From NCBI GenBank assembly GCA_011947345.1, contig JAAVTG010000092.1, positions 1-64,000 of the forward strand: 64,000 nucleotides of DNA, read 5' to 3'. Both the position numbers and the translations under genes were made by a program. A model generated the notes under the pieces. The model was not told the DNA's origin, did not search any database, and saw only the letters and a list, made by a program, of their open reading frames with translations. The DNA comes from Phytophthora quininea. Taxonomy: Eukaryota > Oomycota > Peronosporomycetes > Peronosporales > Peronosporaceae. Below, piece by piece: positions 19,580-30,563 of the stretch (its first letter is position 1; each line of letters starts with the position of its first letter).

Positions 19580-22034
19580 TTGGCTCACCGTCAAAGACAT
19601 TTTCTGGCGGTGGGTCCACTTGCAGGGGTTTTCGCCCTGGGAGATCCAAGAGCTGCGTGACGAGAATCTGCTGGGTTGAATCCTTCAGCAGCGGGACCTC
19701 CTTGTCCGATTTGCCCACATCGTGGGCAAACGTCACCTTGTCTCGGAGATCGATGGCCTTAAGCATGAAACTCAGCCTAGCGCTCACGACGAGCGCAGGT
19801 ACGGTGTGTATTCGTCCACAATCGTATCTCGTTCAGCGGGTTAAGAAGCCGCGGACTAGTGGCGAGGTTGACGCCGCGCTTTCCAAATCGCGACAGCCTT
19901 CGGGCAGTCTACCCGGAGCCGCTCAATCGGTTCCCACGTATCCTCTGAAGTCGGGTACCCGCGCCGCCTCACTCGGAGCTAGCGCTTCCCTTCGTGGCGC
20001 CTCTCCTGGAGGACCCGCTCCATGTGGTAGTGGAGCTCCCCATTGCGGTCCAGCAACGCAGGGGCGCTCTCACACGGCCACTTCTTCGAGTCGTACCAGC
20101 TCCAACGTCCTCGACTGGGGTTGCCCTGCAACTGGAGGAGAACCGACTTCTCCGTGAGCGCGTACTTGTGCTCGAGGTTACACTGGGGCTGGACCCTGGC
20201 GGTCGCACTGCTGCTGCATCCCGCCGACCCGGTGTTGTGGAGAACCTGTGGCAGCAAGTCGATGATCTTTGTCGGAAGGTTCAAGACCTCCATGGCCGCG
20301 TTGACCGTCAGTCTGTGTCGGTCGACTTCGAGGGCTCATGCCGCGAGGTGTATGACCTCCGGAATGACCTCCAGTCCTTGACGTCTCGTCGGGAGTCTCC
20401 GTATCCCCACCCGTATCCAGCCCATTCTTTCAGGGTAGTCATTCTGGGCCCGGGTGTATGCACAACACCCGTACTTCTCTCAGGGATACTCTCAAGTCTC
20501 AGACGGCTATCCGTCCGCCGCTGCTGGGTGGCACCCCGCTCCTGGGGTGCCTGCTCGCTTCGAGAAGGTATCGTCTTCTCCTCCGGGCCGCCCACCGCTT
20601 CCTGCGGGGCAGCCGTATCCTAGGGGTCGTGATATCGCTTCAGACGACCCACATAAAACGTCAGGTGGGTTGTTATCGACTTAGGCAGGTCGATCGTGTT
20701 GGCGGTGCCGTGCCTACTGAGGACCGTGAAGGGTCCAATGAAGCGGTGCTTCAACTTGTTGCTCTCCGTCGAGCTGGCTGTATTGAGCGGTAGGTACCTA
20801 TAGTGTCTAGTAGCACGAGGTCACTCTTATTAATCACGGTTAAGTTTCCTCTTCCATTTTGGTTTGAATACTCCTTTTGTTTGTTCTGTGCAATCGCCAT
20901 TGCATCTCGAACCCGGTTGATTACCGTCAGCGTCTCACCGACAAATGCCGACAACTTCTTCCGCAGAGCTGCTGGCTCCACCTCGGAGACCTGGGAGGAA
21001 AGGGAATTCTAAGCCTCTCCCCACTTAAATTGATGACGCGGTGCCCCGACCCAACATTAGGGGTACCTGGGGTGGCTCAGCCCGTTCAAGTACCCCCGTT
21101 GATGTGTGAATCGTGTTGTTGAGCGCAAACTCAACCATACGCAGCTGCGACCAAGAGCGCGGCACTTCGGCGCAAACACTGCGCAGCACATCTTCGACCA
21201 CGCGATTTACGCTCTCGGTCTGACCATCGGTCTGAGGGTGGTCTGCAGTTGACATCGTCAACTTCGTTTTAAGCAATTGGAACAGCGTCTCCCAAAACGC
21301 AGTTGTGAACCGTGGGTCTCAGTCAGAGACAACAGTCTCAGGGAGACCATGATAGCGGAAGACGCCATCAAGGTATAGCCTCGCAGTTTATTCCCCGTAG
21401 TGGTCTCTGAGACCAGAGCAAGATCCACTGTTTTGCCTAGGCGACACACAAACACCAAAATTTCAGTATGTTCGTTGTCATCGGCCGGCAGGCCAAAGAC
21501 AAAGTCGAGGCTCATCGACTTCCAGCACTCTGCTGGCACAGGAAGGCTCTGCAATGGGGCCGATGCGTCGCTCGCAGGCTTTACACGCTGACATGTTTCG
21601 CATGTCTTGACGTACTTGGCCACCCACTTATACATGTGGGTCCACCAAAACGTCTGAGTGACCGAATGGTATGTCTTCTCACGGCCAAGGTGTCCGCTCG
21701 ACGGCACGTCATGTGCCTCCAGAAGTATATCGTACTTCAGATCCTCGTCGTCCGGAACGACGACACGAGGGGATCTCCGAGCTCGACCCGGTAGTAGAGC
21801 AGACCATCGGTCCACTCATAGCGGTGTATTCTGGCCCGCTGTCGAGGCGTTAGTCCATCGACCTGGGCTCCTCTCCCGGCAGCCGAATAGCGCACTATGG
21901 GCGCCAGACTGCTATCGTCCCGATATACCAGGCGTATCCGATCATACAGAACCGTCGTGACCCGGCTAATAGAGCCAACTCATAGTCAGGTCTGCGCGAC
22001 AACGCGTCGGCAAGCGTGTTAAGCTTACCCGGCT
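19580..22034 (-). pseudogene. Old Ty3/gypsy chromovirus remnant (RNase H end, integrase, chromodomain)
   Basis: Reading on the minus strand: an RNase H/linker end at about 22034-21965 (NTLADALSRRPDYELALL); integrase zinc region and core at 21815-21258 (SGHLGREKTYHSVTQTFWW, CETCQRVKPASDA, SMSLDFVFGLPADDNEH); core end and helix at 21276-21030 (STADHPQTDGQTESVNRVV, MVEFALNNTIHTSTG); integrase C-terminus at 20981-20770; and a chromodomain at about 20070-19905 (LLDRNGELHYHMERVL, RRRGYPTSEDTWEPIERL) with an internal TAG. Frameshifts and stops separate the parts. The rest of pol is missing because gypsy element 1 lies immediately upstream. Confidence 0.78.
19994..20690 (+). other. Coding-like frame antisense to the old gypsy integrase-chromodomain linker
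   Basis: The plus strand has an open frame with coiled-coil character (ALQLEENRLLRERVLVLEV, VENLWQQVDDLCRKVQDLHG, EVYDLRNDLQSLTSR). With frame changes near 20435 and 20455 a Pro/Tyr/Gly-rich stretch follows (SPYPHPYPAHSF, YFSQGYSQVSDGYPSAAAG). This looks more protein-like than the sense strand here. It could be the gag of another element or an antisense gene of the gypsy family. No known domain was recognised. Confidence 0.4.
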
Positions 22035-22382
22035 TGTAACGGGGTTACACGAAAGTCATAACCGTGTGTAGACTTTCTGGCTATGTAGCCATAGTGTAGC
22101 CATTTGACTCTCCACCACTCATTTGCATACCTCTTAGATTAACTATGCCACATAGTTTAGACTATACATTTACACCAAGGTCAGATAAACAATTCAATTC
22201 AGTTCTATTTTTGCAGTTAATTAGTGTTGTCCTTGTCTTAAGGGACACTGACTCCGCGAGTCCTAGTTACGGGACTGTACTTGGTTCTTGTATAGAACCG
22301 AAGGCGGGACGCCTAAAGAGACAGACTCCGGGAGTCCTACGTCTTCCTCTGTGCACGTGCACTGCTACGCAGCCCCGCTGCA
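22035..22382 (+). repeat. 5' LTR of gypsy element 1
   Basis: 348 bp, starting TGTAACGGGGTTACACG and ending CCCCGCTGCA. It closely matches the LTR at 58201-58549 (reverse strand) and, in shorter form, the solo LTR at 38411-38688. Confidence 0.82.
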
Positions 22383-22439
22383 CCTGGTAGCACTTGTAGT
22401 CAATCCGACTCCTGAGTCGTCGACTGAAACTCTGTGAGG

Positions 22440-23315
22440 ATGGAGCAGGCAGCGTTCGCATACCTGACTCCTAGGCAGCAGGACACGCTTAATAAGCTTG
22501 CGTCCTTGCTGGACCCTGAGGGCATGGCACTCCTTGCGTCGCAAGGACCTGACGCCGTGACGGCGCGCCTTGAGGCGTTCTCGAAGTACGAGAGTGCTAT
22601 CCTGGAGCATATCCAGCAGCGTGTCGCTGCTACAGCGCCCCTTCAGCGAGCGAAGCCGCTCTCCGTGAGCGTGAAGAGCTTCTCGGGGAAGGAGGGAGAG
22701 AACTTCCTGTTGTGGACCTGAGAGGTCGAGGTGGCCATGGGATCGGCCATGCTCCAAATGGAGAACCAGCGCGTGGCGCTTGCGATCTCGAAGCTCGAAG
22801 GGCGAGCGAGAGAATGGGCCTTGACGTCGGGGACGTCTGTCGAAGTGGCCTTCCCGACCTAGAAGGAGCTGAAGGAGAAGCTCCTGCAGGTGTTCTCCTC
22901 GCCTAACCAGGCGTATCGCGTGAGGTCACGCTTCCTTGCCACCCGCCAGGGTAAGAAGGACTTGGTGGACTACGTCCAAGAGCTACGAACGCTCATCGCG
23001 GGCATGGCTGCCGGCCCTCTACCCGAGGTGGTCACTGTGACCGTCTTCATGGAAGGACTCCGAGCTGGAGTGGCTCGCACGGAAGTATTCCGTCAGAGCC
23101 CGGCCGAGTTTGAGAAGGCCGTCAGTGTGACATTGAATACCGAGTTCAACTTTAAGTTGTCTCGGGTCGGTGCCAACACCAGCTCTTCCGGATCGAATGA
23201 TCCTGAGCCCATGGACCTCAGCTATGCTGAGGATGCAGCCGAGGAGCTCAGAGCTGCTGAGCAGCGAGCAGGCATCCGGCGATGCTCTATGTGTGTGGGA
23301 GCACCCGCCACTTGA
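22440..23315 (+). pseudogene. Gag of gypsy element 1, two in-frame stops
   Basis: The frame starts MEQAAFAYLTPRQQDTLNKL. A retrotransposon-gag domain follows: [71 protein letters not shown]. Stops TGA (22719-22721) and TAG (22860-22862) both stand where a Trp is expected (LLW-T-[W]-EVEVAM and FPT-[W]-KELKEK), so each could be one G-to-A change. The nucleocapsid Cys/His knuckle near 23285-23330 starts CSMC and is then lost to a frameshift. Confidence 0.75.
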
Positions 23316-23502
23316 GGCCGACATGTCCTCTGCGCAGGCAGTGCTCCGGCCAGCTCGGCCGCACCTTTGCCGAGAGCCAAACAGGCTCGGCGCAGGGAAA
23401 CGCCGGCTCCCAGTAGGCGCGGGGCGGCTTACTGGGGAAAAACTGAGTTCTGTTGTGCCTGTGGGAAGTGAGAGGTAGCAGGGCTCAGCCCCGAAGAGCT
23501 CC

Positions 23503-25170
23503 GTGCTCTATAACACGGAACGTGTATGCAAGCCGGGCTTGCTGGTCGTCCTGGTGGACGTGAAGGGCTTCGACAAGCCGTGGGTAGTCTTGATAGACTC
23601 TGGGGCGTCTGGAAACTATGTCAGACGCTCCACCGTTCAAGGTAGCCAGCGGTACGCTGAGGCTCTGCGAGAGCGAAGTGGTGACACGGTCACTGTCCGT
23701 CTCGCGACGGGGGCCCATGTTACGGTGCCGAGGGTCCCGATGGACCTGGGGCTGAAGTTCTTGGACTTCGATACCGTAGAACGCTGTCTGGTCCTTGACC
23801 TGGATTTGAGGTACGACCTCATCCTCGGCATGGCGTGGCTGGAGCGCCACGAGCCATGGATCGATTGGCGGTCGAAGACCTTGGGCGCTACGCGCATCTC
23901 TCGTAGCGGATCTTTGGCGAGTCATGAACCCACCTCTGCTAGAAAGCAGAAGCGCTATTGGCGCGAGCACTGGGCCGAGTCGATCATGGTGGTGGATGTT
24001 GGCGTGTCCGAGATGGTGGACGGCACCGTGAAGGACTGTAGTCCTGTAAAGACTTTGAGGGCTGATGTTTGTGCAGCGGCACGTACTCCGCTGACTGGCG
24101 ACGGTCGTAGACCGACCGCGTTGGTGAGTGTCCGAAGTGACACCGGGCCTTCTCTAAAAGCTGTTACATTGACTGCGACGAGTGTCGGCCGCGATCAAAG
24201 AGCTCACGACGCTTCACGTGGCGCCCCCTCGGGCGAATCCCCTCATTCGAGAGGCGGCGAAGGCGCAGTGAGCTCTCCGTCTCCGTCTGAACGTGCCTCG
24301 GCGAGGCGTAGGCGTCGGAAGGCGTGGCGTGCGCGACGCAAGGTGTCTGTAGCGCCAAGGGCGTCGACCGCGCCGAGCGGTGCTCAGCGGTCGGGCTGTG
24401 AACAGCTCTACACTCTCGTCGACGGAGTGACGGGTGTAATCGATGGAGGTATGCACCTCGATGACCTGCCAAGTGTTGGCGAGCTCTTAGAGCTGGACGA
24501 AATGTCCGTCGCCGAGTTTGGGGCGGGACTGAAGGACGGCGAGCTCGCCGAAGTGATCATCATTCGACCCGAAGACGAGTTGAACTCGTCGTCCCTCGTG
24601 GATGAGTCGGTCTTAGCCGAGACCAAGAAGGCATTGAATGCGCGAAGTGGGTCAGCGATCCTGAAGGACCCGACTGACCCCTTCTGTCCTTTGCTGAAGG
24701 AGTATGGAGACGTCGTCTCAAAGGAGCCACCAAGTGGCCTCCCTCCTGACCGAGGGGTCCGTCATGAAATTGACTTGGTTCCTGGAACGAAATACTGCGT
24801 CACACGCCAGTGCCCCTTGCCGAAGGAGCAGTGCGACGTCATTGACGCCTTCTTCCGTGCTAAGCACGCGGCAGGGCTTGTGCGTGGGAGCAAGTCTCCG
24901 CACTCCACGCCGACGTTCTGTGTCAGAAAGCCGAACGGCAAGTGGCGCATCGTTCATGCTTTCAATAAGCTGAACGCAGCCACGATCCCGGCGCAGACGC
25001 CGATTCCTAGGAAGGATGTTCTTCAGAACAACATGGTTGGTTGTACCATGTATAGCGCGCTCGACTTAGTCGATGGCTATTACCAACTGCTCATGCGAGC
25101 GAGCGATGTGCCGCTGACAGCGGTGAGCACCCCGAGCGGTATGCTCTGCGAGTGGCTCGTTATGCCCTAG
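23503..25170 (+). CDS. Gypsy element 1 protease and N-terminal half of reverse transcriptase
   Basis: A 555-residue frame. The pepsin-like protease has VVLIDSGASGNYV near residue 30 and the flap/second motif DLRYDLILGMAWLERHE near residue 105. A long Arg/Ser-rich linker follows (ARRRRRKAWRARRK). The RT begins near residue 405 with RGVRHEIDLVPGTKYCVT and continues KPNGKWRIVHAFNKLNA and YSALDLVDGYYQLLM (first catalytic Asp). The frame ends at TAG 25168-25170 right after ...CEWLVMP, inside the RT; the next frame resumes with GLSNAPATFNRLV. The same break occurs in gypsy element 2. The whole pol should encode a particle-associated polyprotein. Confidence 0.85.
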   Translation: MLYNTERVCKPGLLVVLVDVKGFDKPWVVLIDSGASGNYVRRSTVQGSQRYAEALRERSGDTVTVRLATGAHVTVPRVPMDLGLKFLDFDTVERCLVLDLDLRYDLILGMAWLERHEPWIDWRSKTLGATRISRSGSLASHEPTSARKQKRYWREHWAESIMVVDVGVSEMVDGTVKDCSPVKTLRADVCAAARTPLTGDGRRPTALVSVRSDTGPSLKAVTLTATSVGRDQRAHDASRGAPSGESPHSRGGEGAVSSPSPSERASARRRRRKAWRARRKVSVAPRASTAPSGAQRSGCEQLYTLVDGVTGVIDGGMHLDDLPSVGELLELDEMSVAEFGAGLKDGELAEVIIIRPEDELNSSSLVDESVLAETKKALNARSGSAILKDPTDPFCPLLKEYGDVVSKEPPSGLPPDRGVRHEIDLVPGTKYCVTRQCPLPKEQCDVIDAFFRAKHAAGLVRGSKSPHSTPTFCVRKPNGKWRIVHAFNKLNAATIPAQTPIPRKDVLQNNMVGCTMYSALDLVDGYYQLLMRASDVPLTAVSTPSGMLCEWLVMP

Positions 25171-26279
25171 GGCTGTCGAACGCGCCTGCGACGTTCAATC
25201 GTCTGGTGACGCAGCTTTTCTGGCCCCATCGGGCGTATGCGCAGACATACTTTGACGACATCTTCGTCCATAGTCGTGCTGACCACCGAAGGACTGACGT
25301 CGAGATGCACGTGGAGCATCTGCGAGCGGTGCTCGAGTGCATGTGCACGAACAAGTTGTATGCCAACGCAGACAAGTGTATCTTTGGTGCCGAGGAGATT
25401 CCCTTCCTCGGCTGCTTCATTGAGAAGCGTGGCTTGCGGGCAGATCCTGCCAAGGTAAAGGCCATAGTGGACTGGCCGGTTCCCTTGAACCAGAAGGACC
25501 TTCGCAAGTGGCTTGGCCTCGCCAACTACTTGCACAAGTACAGCGAAGACTACTCTGAGCTGGCTAGGCCATTGTCCAATCTCCTTAAGAAGGATGCGGA
25601 CTGGTGTTGGCGTGCTGAGCACGAGGCTGCGGATGCGCAGATCAAGGAGAGTCTCCTGCAGGCGCTGATATTGGCGCTGCCAGACCCTGATCGTCCGTTC
25701 AGTGTCATCTGTGACGCGTCGGACTTCGCCATCGGCTGCGCTTTGCTTCAAGCGGACGCCGAGGAGCGTGAACGCGTGATCGCGTTTGAGTCTCGTCAGC
25801 TTAAATCTGCGGAGAAGAACTACCCAGTTCACGACAAGGAGCTACTTGCGATGAAGTATGCTCTCGTCAAGTTCAGGGTGCACCTGCTCGGCTCTAAGCC
25901 GTTCGTGATCTTCACGGATATTGCGTCACTACGCATTGCGACACAGTCGCCTCACCTCTCGCAGAGAATGGCCCGCTGGCTCTCCTTCTTTGCGGAGTAT
26001 AACTTCGAGGTGAAGTACAAGCCTGGCAGGCAGAACGTCCTGCCCGATGCGCTGTCGCGCCGGCCGGACTATGGGCTTTCTCATGTCACGATGGTGACGT
26101 CGTCGGTGACGGATTTGATCCGAGCAGCGTATGCACAGGACGAGTCCTGCGTCGCATTGCTGCGCGCTCTGGGGAGTGAGGAGTTTAAAGACTCGAAGAC
26201 AGAACTGTCTGGGCGCTTGCGCGCGACTGCATCGCTACGCCTGCGAGGGCGGCCTGCTGTACTACAGCACGGGTCCTGA
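25171..26279 (+). pseudogene. Gypsy element 1 reverse transcriptase (C-terminal half) and RNase H
   Basis: The frame, one phase off the preceding one, carries GLSNAPATFNRLVTQLF, the catalytic YFDDIFVHS, thumb/connection regions (CIFGAEEIPFLGCFIEKRGL) and RNase H (FSVICDASDFAIGCALLQ, YPVHDKELLAMKYALVKF, FIFTD-type IFTDIASLR, QNVLPDALSRRPDYG). It lacks its own start, since its only ATG overlaps the end of the previous frame. After about 26205 the frame drifts and ends at TGA 26277-26279. The integrase continues in another phase. Confidence 0.82.
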
Positions 26280-27436
26280 TGACCGTCCTCGCGTCGTGGT
26301 GCCTTATGATGAGGACCTCAAGTATCGGATGCTGTATGAGGCTCACGACGCTCCCACGAGCGGCCACTTTGGTCGCAACAAGACCTACAGCTCGATGATC
26401 TCCATGTACTGGTGGCCCAAGCTGTACAAGTGGGTCAGCACATATGTGCGCACATGTGAGACGTGTCAACGGGTCAAACCCGCGCCGCATGCGGCGGCGC
26501 CGCTGGCGAGCTTTCCACTACCCAGCGAGTATTGGCAGTGCATGAGTATGGACTTTGTGTTTGGCCGCCGAAGGACTCGGCAGGCAACACGGGCATTGTG
26601 GTCTTTGTTGACCGATTGAACAAGATGGCTTACTTAGCGGCGGTGCCGGACTTCATTGACGGAGAGGGTACAGCCTCGCTGTTCATCGATCGAGTCTTTT
26701 GGCAGCATGGGCTGCCGGAGACGATCGTCTCGGATCGAGATCCGCGCTTCACGGGGAAGTTCTGGACGTCCGTCTTCAAGGTGCTAGGCACACGACTGGA
26801 TATGTCCACAGCGGATCATCCGCAGACCGACGGTCAGACCGAACGCGCCAATCGCGTCGTCGAGGACGTCTTGCGCAGTGTGTGCGCTGAAACTCCAAGG
26901 CGGTGGAGGGCCATGCCCCGCTTGTCGAGTTTGCATTGAACAATGCAGTGCATGCCTCTACAGGCTTCACTCCGTTCTATGTGAACGGCTTAGCGCACCC
27001 GCACGTCCCCTTTCCCCGCCACTCCGTGGTCACGGGCTTGGTGGGGAGGGATAGCCCCGAGCTTGCTGATGTCAGCTCTCTTGCGGTGCGCAAGCAAGTC
27101 GATGACTTCCTCTCGACGAGGTTGAGCGTCTTACGCAGTGTGCGTGATGCGATGGCTGAAAGCCAAGATGTTCAGAAGGAACAAGCTGACGCAAAAGGCA
27201 GAGACAATCTGGTGGAATTCCAAGTTGGGGACCTTGTTTTATTAAACGCTAAGAACCTGCCTACACATGCAGTATCTGCCGTCTTCAAGACGAAACTCCG
27301 ACCTCGGTTCATCGGAGCGTTCAAGGTCGTGGCCAAGAAGGGCCTTGCATACACGCTGAACCTCCCAGCGAAGATGCGAACACATCCTGTGTTCTACGTG
27401 GGCTTGCTTAAGCCGTACCAGGACCCCGCGGGGTGA
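26205..27436 (+). pseudogene. Gypsy element 1 integrase, frameshifted
   Basis: Three overlapping phases together give an integrase. The zinc finger is H...H...C..C (YEAHDAPTSGHFGRNKTY, TCETCQRVKPA). The core has SMDFVFG (first Asp), a frameshift at about 26562, VSDRDPRFTGKFW (second Asp) and DHPQTDGQTERANRVVED (Glu). A second frameshift lies near 26905. The last phase (26903-27436) encodes VEFALNNAVHASTGFTPF and a C-terminal beta barrel, DNLVEFQVGDLVLLNAKN and KLRPRFIGAFKVVAKKGLAY, ending HPVFYVGLLKPYQDPAG. Confidence 0.82.
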
Positions 27437-27727
27437 GCGCGGAGGCGCTGGCGCCGCCGCCGGCGTCGACAACGCTGAGTAGACGAACTGCTGCAGCCCG
27501 GTCAGTTGACCACGAAGCTCCGCCAGCCCTAGCTCCTGAGCGCGAAGACGATCGGAGATCGATTGCGGGGCCTCAAACCACACCACCCGCTAGATCCGTC
27601 AGATCTTGATCGTAGCGATCAAACATCTCCCAGACGTCTCGCGTCTGGTGAGCGAGTTCGCCCCGCAGTGAGCGAACACGGTGCAGCATGGCTGACATCT
27701 CCGACTAACGCACCCAGCGCGAGCCAG

Positions 27728-27880
27728 GAATCGGATTCCCATGGTCATCGACCATCCGACCATCGCCCTCCTCCGGCACTGCTCGATGAGCACGACGAGC
27801 TCCAGTATCATGTGGAGCGGCTCCTGGCACGTCGTAGACGTAAGGGTCAAACCAAGTATCTGGTGAAGTGGAGGGGTTAG
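27728..27880 (+). pseudogene. Chromodomain of gypsy element 1, cut short
   Basis: The frame reads PPPALLDEHDELQYHVERLL, then ARRRRKGQTKYLVKWRG and stops at 27878-27880. That is the first half of a chromodomain (hydrophobic cage and KWRG strand). In gypsy element 2 the same domain continues YPHSQNSWEFEVPL. Sequence after 27880 is unrelated to that, so the element is rearranged here. Confidence 0.75.
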
Positions 27881-28011
27881 CCTCTCCCTGAGAGACAGGA
27901 GCGAAATGGGACGCCCTCGTGCCGGTTGCACGCGCAGAGCGCAAACGAGGGAGTCTCGTACGGGACTAAGCAAAGTCAAAGTACAGACGTCGTTCGACGC
28001 GAACGTCAGCT

Positions 28012-29025
28012 TCACTGAAGCTTGCGGCCGCATTCGGCCCATGTCTGAAAGGCCGAGAGATACTCGGGGACGGTCTCTCCCGGCTTGAGAGCCTCTCCCG
28101 GCTTGAGAGCGATGAGGTAAATCCGCATCTGCGGCACCGAGCCGGTGCTCGCTTGAACGTGAAGACGTTGGCGATATTCCGCGACGTTCGTCACCTGCAG
28201 CGTCAGGAACCGCTCGTGGAGTGCCTGACGAGTTGCCAGCTCGATGTCCGTGCGTGCTGGAGGTCCCACGATATAGCTGGCGAGCGATGGCTGCGCGGCA
28301 GCAATTCGAGCCCGCTCGCCTACATCGCGCGGTTCGAAGCCGTAGTCGCGTCGCGGTGGAGTCAGCAATGACTGTGGCACCGGGCGCTGCGAGCGCGTGT
28401 GTGCGATCCGCGAGAGCGCGGCCCTGGGCTTCGTCAAGGTCATTCGTGATGACACGCTCGCCAGAGCGGACGTCGTCATCACGCAGAGATAGCTGCGGAG
28501 CCGAGCGCGAGGCGCTCAGCACGAACACCGAAGCCTGGTTTCAGGAAATAGACACGGCGTCCGCAGCGGTGGTCGCTGACCGGGAGGTGTGCGTGGATCA
28601 CGCAGAGAGCGTGGCGTACGCGGAAGAGATCGCGGCGCTGGGCTTTCAGCCCTCTGCGAAGCGCCTGAGCGATCAGTGTGCTCGTCACGAGCCGGCGTAC
28701 TGCCGCCTTGGTCATCCGACTCGTCGTAGTCGACCTCGCCATCCTCTTGGGGCGAGCGAGGGCGCCTTATCGGCGACGAGAGCGCGCTCCCACCTCGGTA
28801 CGAGGTCACGTCGCTGTCAGCCTGGCTTTCGGAACTGCCCGTGGGGCTGCTCATGGCGCGATTCTTGTAGATCCGGCGATGCCCCGCGAAGTACTTCGCA
28901 ATGGAGAGCGTGTGAGCGGCCTGGGGCCAGCTTGAGGTCGCGCACGAGCGCTGGGGAGCTGGGAACAGCCTGGCAGGAAGGTCTGCAAGTGATCGACACT
29001 TGAGGGACGTGAAGAATGAGCTCAT
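28012..29025 (-). other. Coding-like antisense frames between chromodomain and 3' LTR of gypsy element 1
   Basis: On the minus strand, 29025-28516 encodes an acidic/Pro/Ser-rich segment (SPTGSSESQADSDVTSYRGG, QEDGEVDYDESDDQGG). After a phase change, 28482-28012 encodes a gag-like helical segment (ARIAAAQPSLASYIVGPPAR, LATRQALHERFLTLQVTN, VPEYLSAFQTWAECGRKLQ). Two Ser-rich then helical parts in this order look like the N-terminal part of a gag from another retroelement inserted in reverse, or an antisense gene. A 12-bp direct repeat encodes LKPGEALKPGE. Confidence 0.45.
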
Positions 29026-29134
29026 CGAGCCAACGGCGACATCGTTGAGACGTAGCGACCAGCGGCAGTTTCTAAGAGACGCGACCTTGACAAGGCAGTT
29101 ATGGATCCGGTGTATCCACTGTTTGGAGGGAAGG

Positions 29135-29482
29135 TGTATCGGGGTTACACGAAAGTTATAACCGTGTGTAGACTTTAGTGATTACACGAAACTCTGGCCG
29201 TGTGTAGACTTTCGACTCTGTAGCCATAGTGTAGCCATTTGACTCTCCACCACTCATTTGCATATCGCTTAGGTTAACTATGCCACATAATTTTGTCTAT
29301 ACATTTACACCAAGGTCAGATAAACAATTCAATTCAGTTCTATTTTCGCAGTTAATTAGTGTTGTTCGTGTTTTAAGGAACACTGACTCTGCGAGTCGTA
29401 GTTATGGGACTGTACTTGGTTCTTGTATAGAACTGAAAGCTGGGGGCTTAAAGACACAGACTCGGGGAGTCCTAAGTCTTCT
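29135..29482 (+). repeat. 3' LTR of gypsy element 1, truncated
   Basis: It starts TGTATCGGGGTTACACG after the purine tract and follows the 5' LTR to about 29482 (agtcctaagtcttct), losing the last 45-50 bp. It has an extra internal copy of about 45 bp containing gtgtgtagacttt. Divergence from the 5' LTR is visible by eye, so the insertion is not recent. Confidence 0.8.
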
Positions 29483-30019
29483 AGCCAATTGCGGTTACGG
29501 ATGCAAATTATTCGATAGTTTACTGCCAGACCCCTCTACCGCATAATGCAAACTAGATCAGCCCCAAATTGGACGCTATTCTCGCACCAAACGGCTCCAA
29601 TTTGCAGCCAGGTTTAAGGCCAGCCGAATGTATGTTTTTTCCGGGGATGTCGGTCTACATCTCCACGATTGTAGGCCCACCGCGGGACGAACTAACCGGA
29701 TACCACTTGGCGCCTCTACGAGATCGCTCGCAGTAACTTGACGTCGGCGCACAGAGATGGCAAAGAGCGATAATAGCAGCGGTTAGTCTGCGCGCGGCCC
29801 TAACTGGATTCCACAAAAGACAAAGCGCTGGCCAAAGCGTGATGGTTGCGTCCACCGTTGCAATCGCATAATCAGCTTAGGAGACGGTTGTAGCGGCCTT
29901 GGCAGCGGGATCGAAGCTCATTGTACTTCACCAAACGCGCTTCCAAAATCCCGTAGCCAAGCAGTGGAAGCAGATACAGTGTTTGTGTGGGAAATTTTTG
30001 TGGGTGTTGCTGCGATCAA
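29483..30019. other. Stretch without a recognised gene
   Basis: I see no supported gene here. A near-repeat, attggacgctattctcgcac and caccaaacggctccaattt, lies at about 29567-29600. Confidence 0.3.
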
Positions 30020-30563
30020 GCAGCTTCAGAGCGGAAAACTGATAAACATTGTATCGATGACGCCGTTACCCTGTACGAGTGCGAGCAAGAATTGCAGTAC
30101 AACAATCTTGAAGCAAGGCGAGAACTCCGCAATAAGCCAAAGTAGATGGCACTACCTGAAAACAAAAGTAAGAAGCACGGAGCTGCTTCTGATGGAGACA
30201 GAATCGGTCTCGTATTACTGGTTGGGGACAAGCCTACCGAGGAATCGAGAAAGCGAGACGCCGGGGAATCGAAACAGGAGGCAGATTGCTTGCTGGAAGA
30301 TAGCAATTAACTGGTGGCAGAGACATCAGAGCGCAACACGGCAACTGAAGAGCTATGCGTCTCGGTGCTCCAAGAGCGCGAGACATACAAAATAATACTC
30401 GTGAAGGTTAACGGCTTATACGAGGACTCATCTCGCATACTGGGTGGCGTGACGAGAACAATGAATGTAATGAAAACGCTGAATTTGCACGGAACGTGCA
30501 GTACAAAATTGTCATCAATATGCTATGCTAATTTCACTCGGGTCTCTTTCATGCCCGACAAAT
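30020..30563 (+). pseudogene. Unknown helical ORF, two in-frame stops, ends at the copia insertion
   Basis: One plus-strand frame is protein-like over about 545 nt with stops only at about 30146 (TAG) and 30308 (TAA). It reads KTDKHCIDDAVTLYECEQEL, QYNNLEARRELRNKPK, KKHGAASDGDRIGLVLLVGD, ERNTATEELCVSVLQERETY, then VNGLYEDSSRILGGVTRT. It is predicted helical/coiled. No family was recognised. Copia inserted at its last codons (MPDK then TGA). Confidence 0.4.

Larger units (their letters stand above)
22035..29482 (+). mobile_element. Gypsy element 1 (Ty3/gypsy chromovirus), defective
   Basis: It is bounded by an LTR at 22035-22382 and a truncated one at 29135-29482 in the same orientation. Between them are gag, aspartic protease, reverse transcriptase, RNase H, integrase and a chromodomain, in Ty3/gypsy order. 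A primer-site-like TGGTAGCACTTGTAGTC follows the 5' LTR at about 22385, and a purine run ggagggaagg precedes the 3' LTR. Gag, pol and integrase all carry stops or frameshifts. The element sits inside an older gypsy on the other strand. Confidence 0.85.
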
